Positions 15,164 through 25,424 of a stretch of DNA of 64,000 nt are shown one piece after another. Every line of letters starts with the position of its first letter. Within the stretch, counting starts at the first letter, position 1. The notes beneath the pieces were generated by a model. That model did not search any database, had not been told where the DNA came from, and saw only the letters and a program-made list of their open reading frames with translations. The translations under genes were made by a program, and so were the position numbers. The DNA is from Coriobacteriaceae bacterium (lineage in GTDB: Bacteria > Actinomycetota > Coriobacteriia > Coriobacteriales > QAMH01), in the NCBI GenBank assembly GCA_025992705.1, contig DAJPGJ010000001.1:1054001-1118000 (forward strand). Direction: 5' to 3'.

Positions 15164-17437
15164 ATGCGTAGACGCAATAGGATTCTAGCCGCTCTTCTTT
15201 CGCTCTCACTTGTAATCGGTCTGTGCCCGGGACTGGCGCTTGCCGCATCAGGTGACAGGAACGGCACCTGGGGGACCTGCAACATATCTTTTACTGCGGA
15301 AACAGGGACGTTAAGGGTAAGTTCAGGGAGAGGGGAAGAGTTTGATTCCAGAAATCCGAAATCCCCATGGTCTGTATTTGCCAGCTCAGTGGAACGCGCT
15401 GTTTTCTTCTATGACGTTGAATTACCCTATAACATATGCTTTCTTTTTAATGAATTTACTAACCTCAAATCTATCAGTTTATCTTCTATAGATAAAAGGT
15501 ACAAACAAGTCAAATATATGCGCAGAACTTTTTATGGTTGCTCTTCGCTTGAGTCTCTTGATCTCTCTGACTTTTGCACCGCATATTTAGGTACCGTATA
15601 TTTACTTAGCTTGGATGAAACCTTTGCTGGCTGTTCATCACTAACCTCTTTAGACCTCTCCAGCTTCGTTACCTCTAAACTGCAAGGCATGTCTGAGACT
15701 TTTTCCGGCTGCTCTTCACTTACGTCTCTTAATCTCTCAAATTTCGTTACTCCCATGGTGACAGATATGACGGGGCTCTTTTCTGGCTGCTCCTCACTTG
15801 AATCTCTTGATATTTCGGGCTTCGATACTTCTTCAGTGACGAGCATGACGGGTATGTTCGACGGCTGCGAAAAACTCACGACGGTTTCTCTGGGCAATGG
15901 GTTCTCTTTCAAGGGCGCCGGAAATGATGTTCAGACCGCTTTTCCGGAAGGCAACTGGTTCTCCGCAAGGGATTGTCAGGTTTATACCTCTCAGCAAATT
16001 GCAGAAAACCGAAATAATATGGCGGATACGTATACGAAGGTTCCAGATGCATCACCTTTAATTACACGAGGTGATGGTACCGTGTGGATTGCAGGTAGCG
16101 CTTCGGGAGTAACTTTTGCGTCCGATGCCGATTTTGTTTTCTTCTCTGGTGTGCAAATTGATGGTGTGGACCTCGAAGAATCCGACTATGTTGCTAGTGA
16201 AGGTTCGACTGTCGTCGAGCTTAAGCCTGAATGCCTGGAAAGTCTCACCGCAGGGGAGCATAAGATTGGTATCGTTTCTGCGAACGGGATAGCAGAGGCG
16301 ACCTTCACGATTACGAAGTCGCTCGAATCTACCGCGGAGCTGAACCTCACTCAAAAAAAATTTGTCTACGATGGGACTCAGAAGAGACCGGCAATCACGG
16401 TCAAGGCCGGTGATGAGGTACTGAGGGAGGGCGTGGACTACATCGTCACGTACCCTGTCTCCTCTAGCGTAGTCGGCACCTATACCGTGACCATCACCGG
16501 CAAGGGCAACTACACTGACACGAAGAACACTTCCTACGAGATCGCCCCCGCCGCCATCACGGATGTCGCGCTGGACGCGACCAAGTTCACCTGCGACGGC
16601 GTGGAGAAAAGGCCGCCGGCCACCGTCAAGGCGGGGGAGGTGACGCTGCGGGAAGGCGTGGACTACATCGTAACGTACCCTGCCTCTTCTAGCGCGGTCG
16701 GCACCTACGCGGTTACCGTCACCGGTAAGAACAACTACACCGGCACGAAGCAAGCGACGTTCGAGATCGTCGAGACATCGAAGCCGACACCTGACGAGCC
16801 AAAACCAGACAATCCCGGCAGCGTTGATCCAAAACCCGATGACCCTAGCACGCATCCGGACAATCCTGGCACCACTGATCCTGGCCCTGGCAATCCAGGC
16901 ACACAACCCGAAGGTCCTGATATCGCGGACCCGCAGCCGGATAATCCAGGCGCGATCGACCCGACGCCCGACGATGGCAACAAGCCCGGTGCATCCGACC
17001 CCGAACCTGTCGCCAACCAGATGATGTACCGCGCCTACAACCCCAACTCCGGCGAGCACTTCTACACCGCCAGCTACGGAGAGATCGAGGCCATCGTGGC
17101 TGCCGGCTGGCAGTACGAGGGCGAGGCCTGGACCGCGCCGGCAACCTCGGCGACGCCGGTCTACCGCCTGTATTCGGGCACCGATCACCACTACACCACG
17201 AGCGCCTACGAGCGAAACGAGCTCCTAAAGGTGGGCTGGTCCGACGAGGGCATCGGCTGGTATTCCGACGAAGCAATGGGTGTGGGTCTGCACCGCCTGT
17301 TCAACCCCAACGTGGACCCGAACGCGCCCAGGAACAACTCCGGCTCACATCACTACACCACTTCTGACGAGGAGCGCGACCACCTCGTCTCCATCGGCTG
17401 GCGTTACGAGGACTACGGCTGGTACGGGGTGAGGTAA
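15164..17437 (+). CDS. BspA-like leucine-rich-repeat surface protein (second copy)
   Basis: Secreted protein of 757 residues, paralogous to the one at 11850; both share the GGAGGTGCTTC ribosome-binding context. Signal peptide RRRNRILAALLSLSLVIG, cut likely after GLALA. Residues about 115-230 are DUF285 repeats (CSSLTSLDLSSFVTS and variants). Residues about 297-385 are a separate beta domain. Two MBG-like repeats follow at about 395-540 (FVYDGTQKRPAITVK, FTCDGVEKRPPATVK), then a Pro/Asp/Asn linker and a DUF5648-like C-terminal domain (about 620-757). The repeat region is visibly AT-richer than the C-terminal half, so the gene is a compositional mosaic. Likely an adhesin or host-contact protein. 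Confidence 0.87.
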   Translation: MRRRNRILAALLSLSLVIGLCPGLALAASGDRNGTWGTCNISFTAETGTLRVSSGRGEEFDSRNPKSPWSVFASSVERAVFFYDVELPYNICFLFNEFTNLKSISLSSIDKRYKQVKYMRRTFYGCSSLESLDLSDFCTAYLGTVYLLSLDETFAGCSSLTSLDLSSFVTSKLQGMSETFSGCSSLTSLNLSNFVTPMVTDMTGLFSGCSSLESLDISGFDTSSVTSMTGMFDGCEKLTTVSLGNGFSFKGAGNDVQTAFPEGNWFSARDCQVYTSQQIAENRNNMADTYTKVPDASPLITRGDGTVWIAGSASGVTFASDADFVFFSGVQIDGVDLEESDYVASEGSTVVELKPECLESLTAGEHKIGIVSANGIAEATFTITKSLESTAELNLTQKKFVYDGTQKRPAITVKAGDEVLREGVDYIVTYPVSSSVVGTYTVTITGKGNYTDTKNTSYEIAPAAITDVALDATKFTCDGVEKRPPATVKAGEVTLREGVDYIVTYPASSSAVGTYAVTVTGKNNYTGTKQATFEIVETSKPTPDEPKPDNPGSVDPKPDDPSTHPDNPGTTDPGPGNPGTQPEGPDIADPQPDNPGAIDPTPDDGNKPGASDPEPVANQMMYRAYNPNSGEHFYTASYGEIEAIVAAGWQYEGEAWTAPATSATPVYRLYSGTDHHYTTSAYERNELLKVGWSDEGIGWYSDEAMGVGLHRLFNPNVDPNAPRNNSGSHHYTTSDEERDHLVSIGWRYEDYGWYGVR

Positions 17438-17610
17438 GAGAAGCTTTGTCCATTAGGGCGTAGCTATCGACGATGTGAAGCGCTGGGATTAGAGATCGCT
17501 TGCCTTCTGTCGATAAAACCCGGCAAGTTTGAAAAGCTAGATGAGCCAGAGGCCTTTCCTGTTTACAATGTTCGTATCACGAGGATGCGCTTTTCGCCTA
17601 GGGAGGGCCC

Positions 17611-18561
<951 letters not shown>

Positions 18562-18611
18562 GAGGTGCATGGACCAAGCTTGCCGGGCTCGGTTTCAGAG
18601 GCCAAGTACGA

Positions 18612-18884
18612 TTAAACGAACTCAACTTTGAGGCGTTTGCCCATTCCCTGAGCAAGGCGATGAAGAGTCCCAAGGGTGGGATTCGTATCGCCCGTTTCTA
18701 TGCGACTTATAGCGTTCTGCTTCATGCCTGTTTTTCGGGCGAGGTCAGCTTGCGTCATGCCACAGTTTTGTCGAGCATCAATGAGGGCAAGTCTGAAATT
18801 ATATTCGTCTTCGCTATCCGCCCAGGCCTGTGCAAATTCAGAATCCTTGAGCTGCTTATCGATATATTCATCAAGAGTTGTCAT
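18612..18884 (-). CDS. higA: HigA-type XRE antitoxin
   Basis: 90 residues. An HTH of the XRE type (MTQADLARKTGMKQNAISRIE) sits in the C-terminal half, ending RLAQGMGKRLKVEFV, as in HigA antitoxins of the toxin-first arrangement. ATG 18884 is chosen because AAAGGAAAGC precedes it; an in-frame start at 18905 would add seven residues. It overlaps the end of the toxin gene by 14 bases. It would neutralise the HigB-like RNase and repress the operon. Confidence 0.85.
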   Translation of the reverse strand: MTTLDEYIDKQLKDSEFAQAWADSEDEYNFRLALIDARQNCGMTQADLARKTGMKQNAISRIETGDTNPTLGTLHRLAQGMGKRLKVEFV

Positions 18885-19233
18885 TTTCAGCTTTCCTTTG
18901 TGCATAGTAATCCGCCCTATACTGTTTCGCTCGCTCTATTTCTTGTCGAGGCGTTTTGCGCGTCTTTTTGATAAAGCCGTGTGTAATGACGATGACCCGA
19001 TGCTCTGCGTAAAAGAAGAGGGCCCTCTCTATATCGCTGCCAAACGAGGTCCGCAACTCGAATATGCCATCGCCTAGGTCGTCTGTTTCCGGATATCTGA
19101 GCAAGTTTCCCTTCTCTTGCAGTAAAGACATATTTCTCAACACCTTGGCGCGCATTCTGGAAGGCAGCATGTCCAGGTGCGTGATTGCTGGCTCGTCGCC
19201 GTTTGGTTTCTTGTAAAAGACAATCTTGAACAT
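18871..19233 (-). CDS. higB: HigB/RelE-type toxin (phage Gp49-like)
   Basis: 120 residues, RelE/HigB fold (DUF891/Gp49 group): FKIVFYKKPNG at the N-terminus, LRTSFGSDIERALFFY and VIVITHGFIKKTRKTPRQEI, then a helical end (IERAKQYRADYY). Family members are ribosome-dependent mRNA interferases. ATG 19233 has AGGGAG at the right distance; a GTG three codons upstream is possible. Upstream on this strand TATACT (19249-19254) can serve as -10 box, with a GTTAC direct repeat near 19265-19281 as a possible operator. Gene order is toxin then antitoxin, the usual higBA order. Confidence 0.85.
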   Translation of the reverse strand: MFKIVFYKKPNGDEPAITHLDMLPSRMRAKVLRNMSLLQEKGNLLRYPETDDLGDGIFELRTSFGSDIERALFFYAEHRVIVITHGFIKKTRKTPRQEIERAKQYRADYYAQRKAENDNS

Positions 19234-19396
19234 GATCGGCACTCCCTGAGTATATCACAAATATGTTATGTAACTGTGTAACGATGAGACGGAAGCATGG
19301 GGTTAACAAGAGAGCTGAGAACGGAAATTCAAAGGCGACACTTCATCATCTGGAATCAGAGTAAGCGATTTGAGGAAAGAATTCATCTCCTATTTT

Positions 19397-19490
19397 GCTC
19401 CGAAATCGCTCCTTATTTGCTCTGAGCTCACCCCGAAATCGTTCAGATTCTCGGGGTGGTTCGCTCGGTTCGTCCTGACGCACAATCGTA
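19397..19490 (+). repeat. Dispersed repeat B, copy 2
   Basis: Contains TCCGAAATCGCTCC and CACCCCGAAATCGTTC followed by the shared core TTCTCGGGGTGGTTCGCTCG and GTTCGTCCTG. It ends 35 bp before the secreted protein gene at 19525. The stretch 19234-19524 holds nothing else recognisable besides the higBA promoter. Confidence 0.55.
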
Positions 19491-19524
19491 AGGCCTGGCA
19501 TGGGGCCGGCGCGATGCGCGAAGG

Positions 19525-20949
19525 ATGGCGAACGTGATGAAGACACATGTGCATATGGATACGCGGGGTGGGAGTCGCCTGCTCATGGCGTTGCTTGCTT
19601 TTGCGTTGCTCGCGTACGCGATGTCGGCTGGTGCGGGAATGGAGATGGTCTGGGGTGACGAGTCCGTTGGAGAGCCCATCGCAAGCGATGCTTCGTACAA
19701 CGAAGCAGCTGGCTTGGATGATGCGCCAAGCGACGATGAGGACAATCGGGAAGCGCTCGAGCCCCGCGACAACTCGGAGCCCGAAGAGTCGAATGAAGAG
19801 GAGCGGCGCATGCTTGAGGGGCTGTCCTCCCTTCGAGCGGGGCTTGATGCTGCACGCACGCAGCTCGTGTCAGGGCGGACTGCCTTCGATGATGCTCGCG
19901 CCGCGTTCGCGCGAAGCACATGTGCGCAGGAGACTCTCATGCGTTCTGATAAGGATGCACAGGAACGCGTTGCCGGGCTCGAAAATGCGCGCCATAGAGC
20001 GCTCGTGCTCCTCAAGCTCGTTCAAGATGAGCTGATGCAAAGCGATGAATACACCACGCATGCACTCATGACAGGATCATTCACCTTGCGTGACGTCACG
20101 CTTCGGCACGATATGCTCGAGCGTCTCATGATCGCCGAGGGTGAGCAGATGCGCAGGTTGATATGCGACCAAAAGCGCTTGCGCGCAGCCATCATGTTAG
20201 ACGCCGCATGCGCCCACCATGTACGGCAAGAGCTGCGTGCCTCGGTTCAGTCGATCAACGAACTGGCCTACAAGGTCGAGGAGGGGTGCGCACGCCTGAG
20301 ACAGTGCGTGAAGGAGGTCGAGCATTCGATCGAGGGAGGAAGCGATAGCGTCCCGGCGCTTGTCGAGGCGAAAGATGCCATGCGCTCCGCAATCCGCGAC
20401 GCCCTCTCTTTGCTTGCCGATGCAGAACAGGATGTTGGCTCATGGTATGACGAGCTCGATGCGCGGGCAGGTGCTCAGGGCGCTCTCTCGTTTGGCGAGG
20501 GCCTCGACTTTGCGCTTGACGAGGATGCATTCATCGAGATCTGGGGCGTTGCGATAGACGAGTATTTCGCAGATCGCGCTCGAACGGCTGGGGCGATGCC
20601 CCTGCAAGGTCACGGGCGCGAGATGGCGGCATCGGCCTATCTCCACAAGGTCGATCCGCGTCTGTGTGCGGCAATTAGCGTTGCCGAGTCCGGTGGTGGA
20701 CAATCTTGCATCAGACCCTACAACGCCTGGGGGTGGGGTGCAGCCGATAGCGATCCATACGGCCTTGCTGCAGAGTGGTCATCCTTCACGGAGGCGATTG
20801 GGGCATGGCATGAGGGTATGGTGACGTCGACAAGCGGGCTCGCGTCGGCAAAGACCGTAAGCGGTCTGGGTGGCATCTACTGCTCATCGCCTGCTTGGGG
20901 CGTCACGGTTATCGAGGAGATGAGGCGCATCAGCGAATATGCACGCTAA
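19525..20949 (+). CDS. Secreted coiled-coil protein with lysozyme-like C-terminal domain
   Basis: 474 residues. A long basic N-terminus leads into a signal-peptide or anchor helix (LLMALLAFALLAYAMSAG). A short acidic stretch follows, then about 200 residues of heptad-rich helix (about 90-300), resembling the coiled coil of NlpC/P60-type exported proteins. The C-terminal part (about 365-474) has AYLHKVDPRLCAAISVAESG and YNAWGWGAADSDPYGLAAEW, reminiscent of lysozyme/glucosaminidase-like folds, with Glu in ISVAESGG as a possible catalytic acid and two cysteines that could form a disulfide. Start uncertain: ATG 19525 or 19537, neither with a good Shine-Dalgarno. Probable cell-wall enzyme; not proven. 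Confidence 0.65.
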   Translation: MANVMKTHVHMDTRGGSRLLMALLAFALLAYAMSAGAGMEMVWGDESVGEPIASDASYNEAAGLDDAPSDDEDNREALEPRDNSEPEESNEEERRMLEGLSSLRAGLDAARTQLVSGRTAFDDARAAFARSTCAQETLMRSDKDAQERVAGLENARHRALVLLKLVQDELMQSDEYTTHALMTGSFTLRDVTLRHDMLERLMIAEGEQMRRLICDQKRLRAAIMLDAACAHHVRQELRASVQSINELAYKVEEGCARLRQCVKEVEHSIEGGSDSVPALVEAKDAMRSAIRDALSLLADAEQDVGSWYDELDARAGAQGALSFGEGLDFALDEDAFIEIWGVAIDEYFADRARTAGAMPLQGHGREMAASAYLHKVDPRLCAAISVAESGGGQSCIRPYNAWGWGAADSDPYGLAAEWSSFTEAIGAWHEGMVTSTSGLASAKTVSGLGGIYCSSPAWGVTVIEEMRRISEYAR

Positions 20950-20969
20950 GGGAATGGGCCCGCCTGTGC

Positions 20970-20983
20970 TACCATGCTCGGCA
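20970..20983 (+). promoter_or_regulatory. -10 box (TACCAT) for a probably leaderless lgt mRNA
   Basis: TACCAT at 20970-20975 is 7 nt before ATG 20983. No ribosome-binding site precedes either candidate start (20974 or 20983), and the upstream ATG overlaps the -10 box itself. Confidence 0.4.
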
Positions 20984-21807
20984 TGTTAAACGAGCTGTAT
21001 CATTCCATCGACCCTGTCCTTTTCAGCATCGGCCCGCTGAGCGTCCGCTGGTACGGGCTCGCCTACGTCGCGGGCTTCATTTGCGCGGGCCTCATCGTGT
21101 ACTTCTATGCCAAGCATTGGAAGTTGCGCTTCAGCTCCTATGACACGCTTGTCTTCGTCTGCTACTGCGCGTTTGGCATCATCATCGGCGCGCGTCTCGG
21201 ATACTGCCTCTTCTATGGAGACGGATACTACCTTGCGCATCCTCTCGAGATCTTCGCGGTTTCGAATGGCGGCATGTCCTTTCACGGCGGGCTTGTCGGC
21301 ATTGTCATCGCCGGTCTCATCTACTCGCGCGTATACGACGTGCCCTTTCTCACGCTTGCCGATCTCGTCTCGTGCGCCGTTCCCGTGGGACTCTTCTTCG
21401 GCCGCTGCGCGAACTTCGTGAACGGCGAGCTCTATGGCGCCCCGACGGATCTGCCCATCGGCGTTGACTTCACCGGAACGGGGGTCATGTACCACCCATC
21501 CCAGCTCTACGAGGCGCTGCTTGAGGGCCTTGTCATCTTCTTCGTGCTTTTCGCGCTGTCGCGCAAGACGGATCCTCCACGTCCGCGCGGCTTCTTCCTC
21601 GGGACCTTCCTCGTGCTCTACGGCGTCTTCCGCATCCTCATCGAATTCGTGAGGCTACCCGATGTGCAGCTCGGCTACTTCTTCGGAACCTGGGGCACGA
21701 TGGGACAGCTCCTTTCGCTCCCGATGCTCGTCGTGGGAATCTGCCTGCTTACATGGAGTCTCATGCGCAAAGACCCCCAAAGGGGCATGCCCGCGAATCG
21801 TGTATGA
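20983..21807 (+). CDS. lgt: Prolipoprotein diacylglyceryl transferase
   Basis: Integral membrane enzyme that attaches diacylglyceryl to the lipobox cysteine of prolipoproteins; the two cyclophilin-like lipoproteins near 60-61 kb would be substrates. About 274 residues with seven hydrophobic segments. The family motifs are IGPLSVRWYGLAY, MSFHGGLVG (His-Gly-Gly) and the signature GRCANFVNGELYG. The end is cytoplasmic and basic (MRKDPQRGMPANRV). Start taken at ATG 20983 because the -10-like box overlaps the earlier ATG at 20974. Confidence 0.95.
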   Translation: MLNELYHSIDPVLFSIGPLSVRWYGLAYVAGFICAGLIVYFYAKHWKLRFSSYDTLVFVCYCAFGIIIGARLGYCLFYGDGYYLAHPLEIFAVSNGGMSFHGGLVGIVIAGLIYSRVYDVPFLTLADLVSCAVPVGLFFGRCANFVNGELYGAPTDLPIGVDFTGTGVMYHPSQLYEALLEGLVIFFVLFALSRKTDPPRPRGFFLGTFLVLYGVFRILIEFVRLPDVQLGYFFGTWGTMGQLLSLPMLVVGICLLTWSLMRKDPQRGMPANRV

Positions 21808-21836
21808 ACGGTTTGCTACACGAACATAAGCGGGAG

Positions 21837-21845
21837 TGCTAGAAT
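21837..21845 (+). promoter_or_regulatory. Extended -10 promoter of yebC
   Basis: TGCTAGAAT forms an extended -10 box (TGn plus TAGAAT at 21840-21845), 37 bp ahead of the yebC start. The best -35 candidate, TTGCTA at 21813, is 21 bp away, so the promoter probably relies on the extended -10. Confidence 0.45.
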
Positions 21846-21881
21846 ACTGCGGTCAATCCAATAGCACGGAAGGATTCATTC

Positions 21882-22685
21882 ATGTCCGGACATTCCAAGT
21901 GGGCAACCACCAAGCATCGCAAGGCGGCGCAGGACTCCAAGCGCTCGGCGATGTTCTCCAAGCTCAGCCGTATCATTACCGTCGCAGCGAAGACCGGCGG
22001 CGATCCCAATCCCGAGAACAACGCCTCCCTGGCGGCAGCCATCGCCAAGGCCAAGGGCTATTCCATGCCCAAGGACAAGATCAAGGTCGCGATTGACAAG
22101 GCCTTTGGCTCGGGTGCCGATGCGGCGAACTTCGAGGAAGTTACCTACGAGGGTTATGGTCCTGCCGGTATCGGCGTGTACGTCGAGTGCCTGACGGACA
22201 ATCGCAACCGCACTGCCGCGGACGTGCGCAGCGCGTTTTCGCATTCGGGCGGCAATCTGGGTGCAAATGGTTCGGTCGCCTACATGTTCGACCGCAAGGG
22301 CCAGATTACCGTCCTGAAAGAGAGCGAGACCGGCGACAAGAAGAACCCCACCGCCCCCAACGGCGCGGCTGCTGATTCCGACGAGTTCGAGATGGCCGTT
22401 ATCGAGGCTGGCGCGGACGATTACGAAGAGGCCGATGACGAGTGGGTCGTCTTCACCGAGCCGAGCGACCTCATGGCCGTGCGCAGCGCCCTCGAGGAGC
22501 AGGGCATCGAGGTCAAGGGCGCCGAGCTCATCTTCGAGCCCAACAACCCCACGGCTATCTCCGTTGCCGATGCCAAGAAGGTGCAGCGCCTCATCGACAA
22601 ACTCGAGGAGTTCGACGACGTCCAGAACGTCTACAGCACGATGGATATCACCGACGAGATTGCCGCAGCCCTCGAGGAGGACTAG
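21882..22685 (+). CDS. YebC/PmpR-family regulator or translation factor
   Basis: TACO1/YebC family, 267 residues, slightly longer than the usual ~245. The N-terminal signature MSGHSKWATTKHRKAAQDSK is intact, followed by PENNASLAAAIAKAKGYSMP and ECLTDNRNRTAADVRSAF. Family members have been described as DNA-binding regulators and, more recently, as factors that help ribosomes through proline-rich stretches. The second role would fit a genome that encodes a (Glu-Pro)44 protein, but that link is speculation. Inserted acidic residues (ESETGDKKNPTAPNGAAAD) account for the extra length. GGAAGGA precedes the ATG. A strong terminator follows. Confidence 0.93.
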   Translation: MSGHSKWATTKHRKAAQDSKRSAMFSKLSRIITVAAKTGGDPNPENNASLAAAIAKAKGYSMPKDKIKVAIDKAFGSGADAANFEEVTYEGYGPAGIGVYVECLTDNRNRTAADVRSAFSHSGGNLGANGSVAYMFDRKGQITVLKESETGDKKNPTAPNGAAADSDEFEMAVIEAGADDYEEADDEWVVFTEPSDLMAVRSALEEQGIEVKGAELIFEPNNPTAISVADAKKVQRLIDKLEEFDDVQNVYSTMDITDEIAAALEED

Positions 22686-22708
22686 GGATCATCTCATCCG
22701 ATCGTCGA

Positions 22709-22740
22709 GAAGGCCCGTGCATTTCGCACGGGCCTTCTTT
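22709..22740 (+). terminator. Rho-independent terminator after yebC
   Basis: GAAGGCCCGTGC (22709-22720), loop ATTTC, GCACGGGCCTTC (22726-22737), then TTT. The 12-bp perfect stem lies between two convergent genes and probably serves yebC and the minus-strand surface protein. Confidence 0.85.
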
Positions 22741-22744
22741 GTCA

Positions 22745-25348
22745 CTATCTGAAGGGGTCGTCGCTGTGGGCTATGGCCTCAAGCGTTTTCCTGCGCCGAT
22801 GCAGCGCATAGGCGCAGCAGACGCAGACACATGCCACGAGAGCGAGTGCCGCAAGAGCTACCCGTGCGAGAAAGTCACCGGTGAGAGGTGATCCTGCAAG
22901 GGTTGCGATGCCGGTTGATTTGCCGTCTGTCGTTGGTATCGCGGCGTCGGGGTCAAGCTCGCCGCTCGTCACCGTCTGGGCGACATCTTCGAGGTCCGCG
23001 TGCTCGGCAACCACGTTACCGTCGTGCTCGAGCGTTTCGAAGGCGACAAGCACCTGGCTCGATTGCGAACTTGCGTCAAACCCATATTCGACATCTACGG
23101 AGCCCGAGACCTCCTGCGGGACGAATGGCACCTCGGCGCTCACGGCAGCACCGTCTGCGGTTAGGGCGCAACCCGTCTCCTTGTCCATGAGCACGCCCTT
23201 GAACCGGTACTGCTCGCCAGGAACGAGATTTGCATAGCTGACCGTATCGATGATGGTCACGGCCTCGGCATGCGCGTCGATGACCTTGTCGCCATCAGAT
23301 TTGTCCGTTGCGCTTGAGCTCAGCTTCACGGTCTTGACCGTCTGCCTTTCGTCCTCGAAGTCCTGGTGGCTGGCGATGAGGTGTCCCTCCTCGTCAGTGA
23401 GCTTGTCGAAGACGACGATATCATGGCCGGCTATTCCGGTCGTATCGACGGGAAGCTCCATGTCGACATGTCCCTCGGATGCATCGGGTGTGAACTCGGC
23501 ACAGGCGAAGATGACCTTGCCCTGGGCGTCTCTGAGGGCGTTTCCGGTTGCCTTGTCGTTGAGCGTGCAGCTCGCCGTATACGATTGCCCGGGCTTGAGA
23601 CCGTCGTAGCTGATGCATTCCATGATGGAGGCATCGGCGCCCATGACGTAGTTATCGAGATCTGCCGCGTCTTGCGCCGTTGCGATGATGATGGGCTCGA
23701 CGCTGAGCGTTTGCTCGGCGGTATCCGCACCCTCGGATGTGATGCTCATCCCGTCATCAGAGACAAGCTCGACGCGTAATATGATGTTCTCGCCTGCGAG
23801 CTTCGAGGTGTCGAGCGTGACCTGCATGTCGAGCTTGCCGTTTTGCCGCTGGGCGACGAATTCCTGCGATGCGAAGGCGGGCGTGCCATCGGGTCCCGGT
23901 ACGCTCTCGTCCGTGCTCTGGACGAATGCGGAACAATTGACGCGGTAGCTCTTGGCGATAACGAGATTGCGATAGTCGATTGACTCACTGACGATGGCGT
24001 TTTCTATGGGGCGGATGAGCTTGTCGGCATCAGCTGCATCGGTTGCTGAGCCCGAAACCCCAGGTCGCGTATTGACGATATTATCGAGTTTGACGGTGAA
24101 GTTGTCACGATTGATGGAGAACTGCGTCGAGATGAGGTTCGTCCCCGCGTTTGCGGCGCATGGCAGCTCCTGGAGCAGGTACGAGCCGTAGGGGAGGGCG
24201 CCACGGGTATCATCGGCAGGGGAGGTCATGCTCATCGCATCCATCGAGAACCAGGTGCCGCATGCACTCGTGAGCTTCGTCTCGTCGAGTTTGTAGACGC
24301 CATCGATGTTCGCGAGGATGGCGGCGTCGCTCCTGTTCGTATCGAGAGCGTGAGGGGAGCGTTCTGCGCTGGACGTGAAGTCCCCGTGCTCGTTCGTCAC
24401 GACCACGTGGCTTTCGGTGAGATCAGGACCTTCGTCATTGGCATACGAGAGCAGGAAGGGAATCCCCGCAAGCGTTATGCCGGCCTCGTCCACTTTCCTG
24501 AACATGACGTCGCCACGCATGACGGCGAGGGTTTCCTCGAGGGACTCGAAGTTGAGCAGGGGCTCGACCTCGGTCCTGTCCCGTGTCGCGATATCAAAGC
24601 TCAAAACGTCGTTGACGGGGAAGAAGCCGGCGGGTGCGTGCTCGAGGGTCACCGTATAGTGCCCGAGGGGCAGGACGAGGAGGCCATGCGGCCCCTCGTA
24701 GAGGGGAGAGCCCTCGACAAGATGCTCGCGTGAAAGAAGCACTTCGCCGTTCTCGTCCGACGTGAAGGTCCAGCTGCGCGTGGGGCCGGCAATGATCTTG
24801 TCATCATCGAAGCTATCGAAGTGGGAGATGACGTAGCGGGCGTTGCCGAGGCGTGCTCCGGCAACATCGGCCGCATTACCCGTCTCCGCGTTGATCTCGC
24901 GGATGAGCAGCTCTGGCGCGGCAAAGCCCGGAGCTGCGCTTGCCTTGATGCAGGTGCTTGCCCCGACTGCGACGTCGACTTGCTGCAAATGCGTGGAGAG
25001 GGCAAACCCCGGGGAAGCGAGCTCTTCACGTACGAAGTATCTGCCGGGATGCAGGTTTGAGAGGCGTGCGTGGCCAGACTCATCGGTTATGAGCTCTCCG
25101 GCTTTTTGCGTGCATTGATAATCCACATACACGCCAAAGCGCGCATCCGCGAGGGAGTAGAGGGAATTACCGCTGCTCAAGCCCGGCAGGTCGCTCGTGT
25201 ACTCGAGCTCGATACCACCCTCGTCGTTTGCCAGGGACCGTGCCATGGGAAACGCCGGTAGGGAGAAGAGAACGACACATGCAATGGTCACAATCAGGGC
25301 AGTGGCGGCCCGCCAATTAGAATCGTGCGTTCGACTGCGTGTTTTCAT
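22745..25348 (-). CDS. SpaA/VaFE-repeat cell-wall-anchored surface protein
   Basis: 867 residues, exported and probably sortase-anchored. The signal peptide spans ALIVTIACVVLFSLPAFPMA. SpaA/Cna-B-like prealbumin domains follow (FGVYVDYQCTQKAGELITDE, YVISHFDSF, VMFRKVDEAGITLAGIPFLL). Three VaFE/T-Q ester domains come next, recognisable by IDTVSYANLVPGEQY, VAFETLEHDGNVVAEHADLE and AQTV; these form intramolecular Thr-Gln ester bonds. The C-terminus is GSPLTGD, a membrane helix and RRRK, an LPxTG-like sorting signal with Ser in place of Leu. Start at ATG 25348, with AAGGAC about 7 nt upstream. A stalk-like adhesin or pilin-related protein. Confidence 0.88.
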   Translation of the reverse strand: MKTRSRTHDSNWRAATALIVTIACVVLFSLPAFPMARSLANDEGGIELEYTSDLPGLSSGNSLYSLADARFGVYVDYQCTQKAGELITDESGHARLSNLHPGRYFVREELASPGFALSTHLQQVDVAVGASTCIKASAAPGFAAPELLIREINAETGNAADVAGARLGNARYVISHFDSFDDDKIIAGPTRSWTFTSDENGEVLLSREHLVEGSPLYEGPHGLLVLPLGHYTVTLEHAPAGFFPVNDVLSFDIATRDRTEVEPLLNFESLEETLAVMRGDVMFRKVDEAGITLAGIPFLLSYANDEGPDLTESHVVVTNEHGDFTSSAERSPHALDTNRSDAAILANIDGVYKLDETKLTSACGTWFSMDAMSMTSPADDTRGALPYGSYLLQELPCAANAGTNLISTQFSINRDNFTVKLDNIVNTRPGVSGSATDAADADKLIRPIENAIVSESIDYRNLVIAKSYRVNCSAFVQSTDESVPGPDGTPAFASQEFVAQRQNGKLDMQVTLDTSKLAGENIILRVELVSDDGMSITSEGADTAEQTLSVEPIIIATAQDAADLDNYVMGADASIMECISYDGLKPGQSYTASCTLNDKATGNALRDAQGKVIFACAEFTPDASEGHVDMELPVDTTGIAGHDIVVFDKLTDEEGHLIASHQDFEDERQTVKTVKLSSSATDKSDGDKVIDAHAEAVTIIDTVSYANLVPGEQYRFKGVLMDKETGCALTADGAAVSAEVPFVPQEVSGSVDVEYGFDASSQSSQVLVAFETLEHDGNVVAEHADLEDVAQTVTSGELDPDAAIPTTDGKSTGIATLAGSPLTGDFLARVALAALALVACVCVCCAYALHRRRKTLEAIAHSDDPFR

Positions 25349-25424
25349 ACGAATGTCCTTTCCGTGCTTCATGGGATAGCCTGAGTGCCCATGCGACGAT
25401 GCCGCATGGGTAGCTGGGAAGCTA

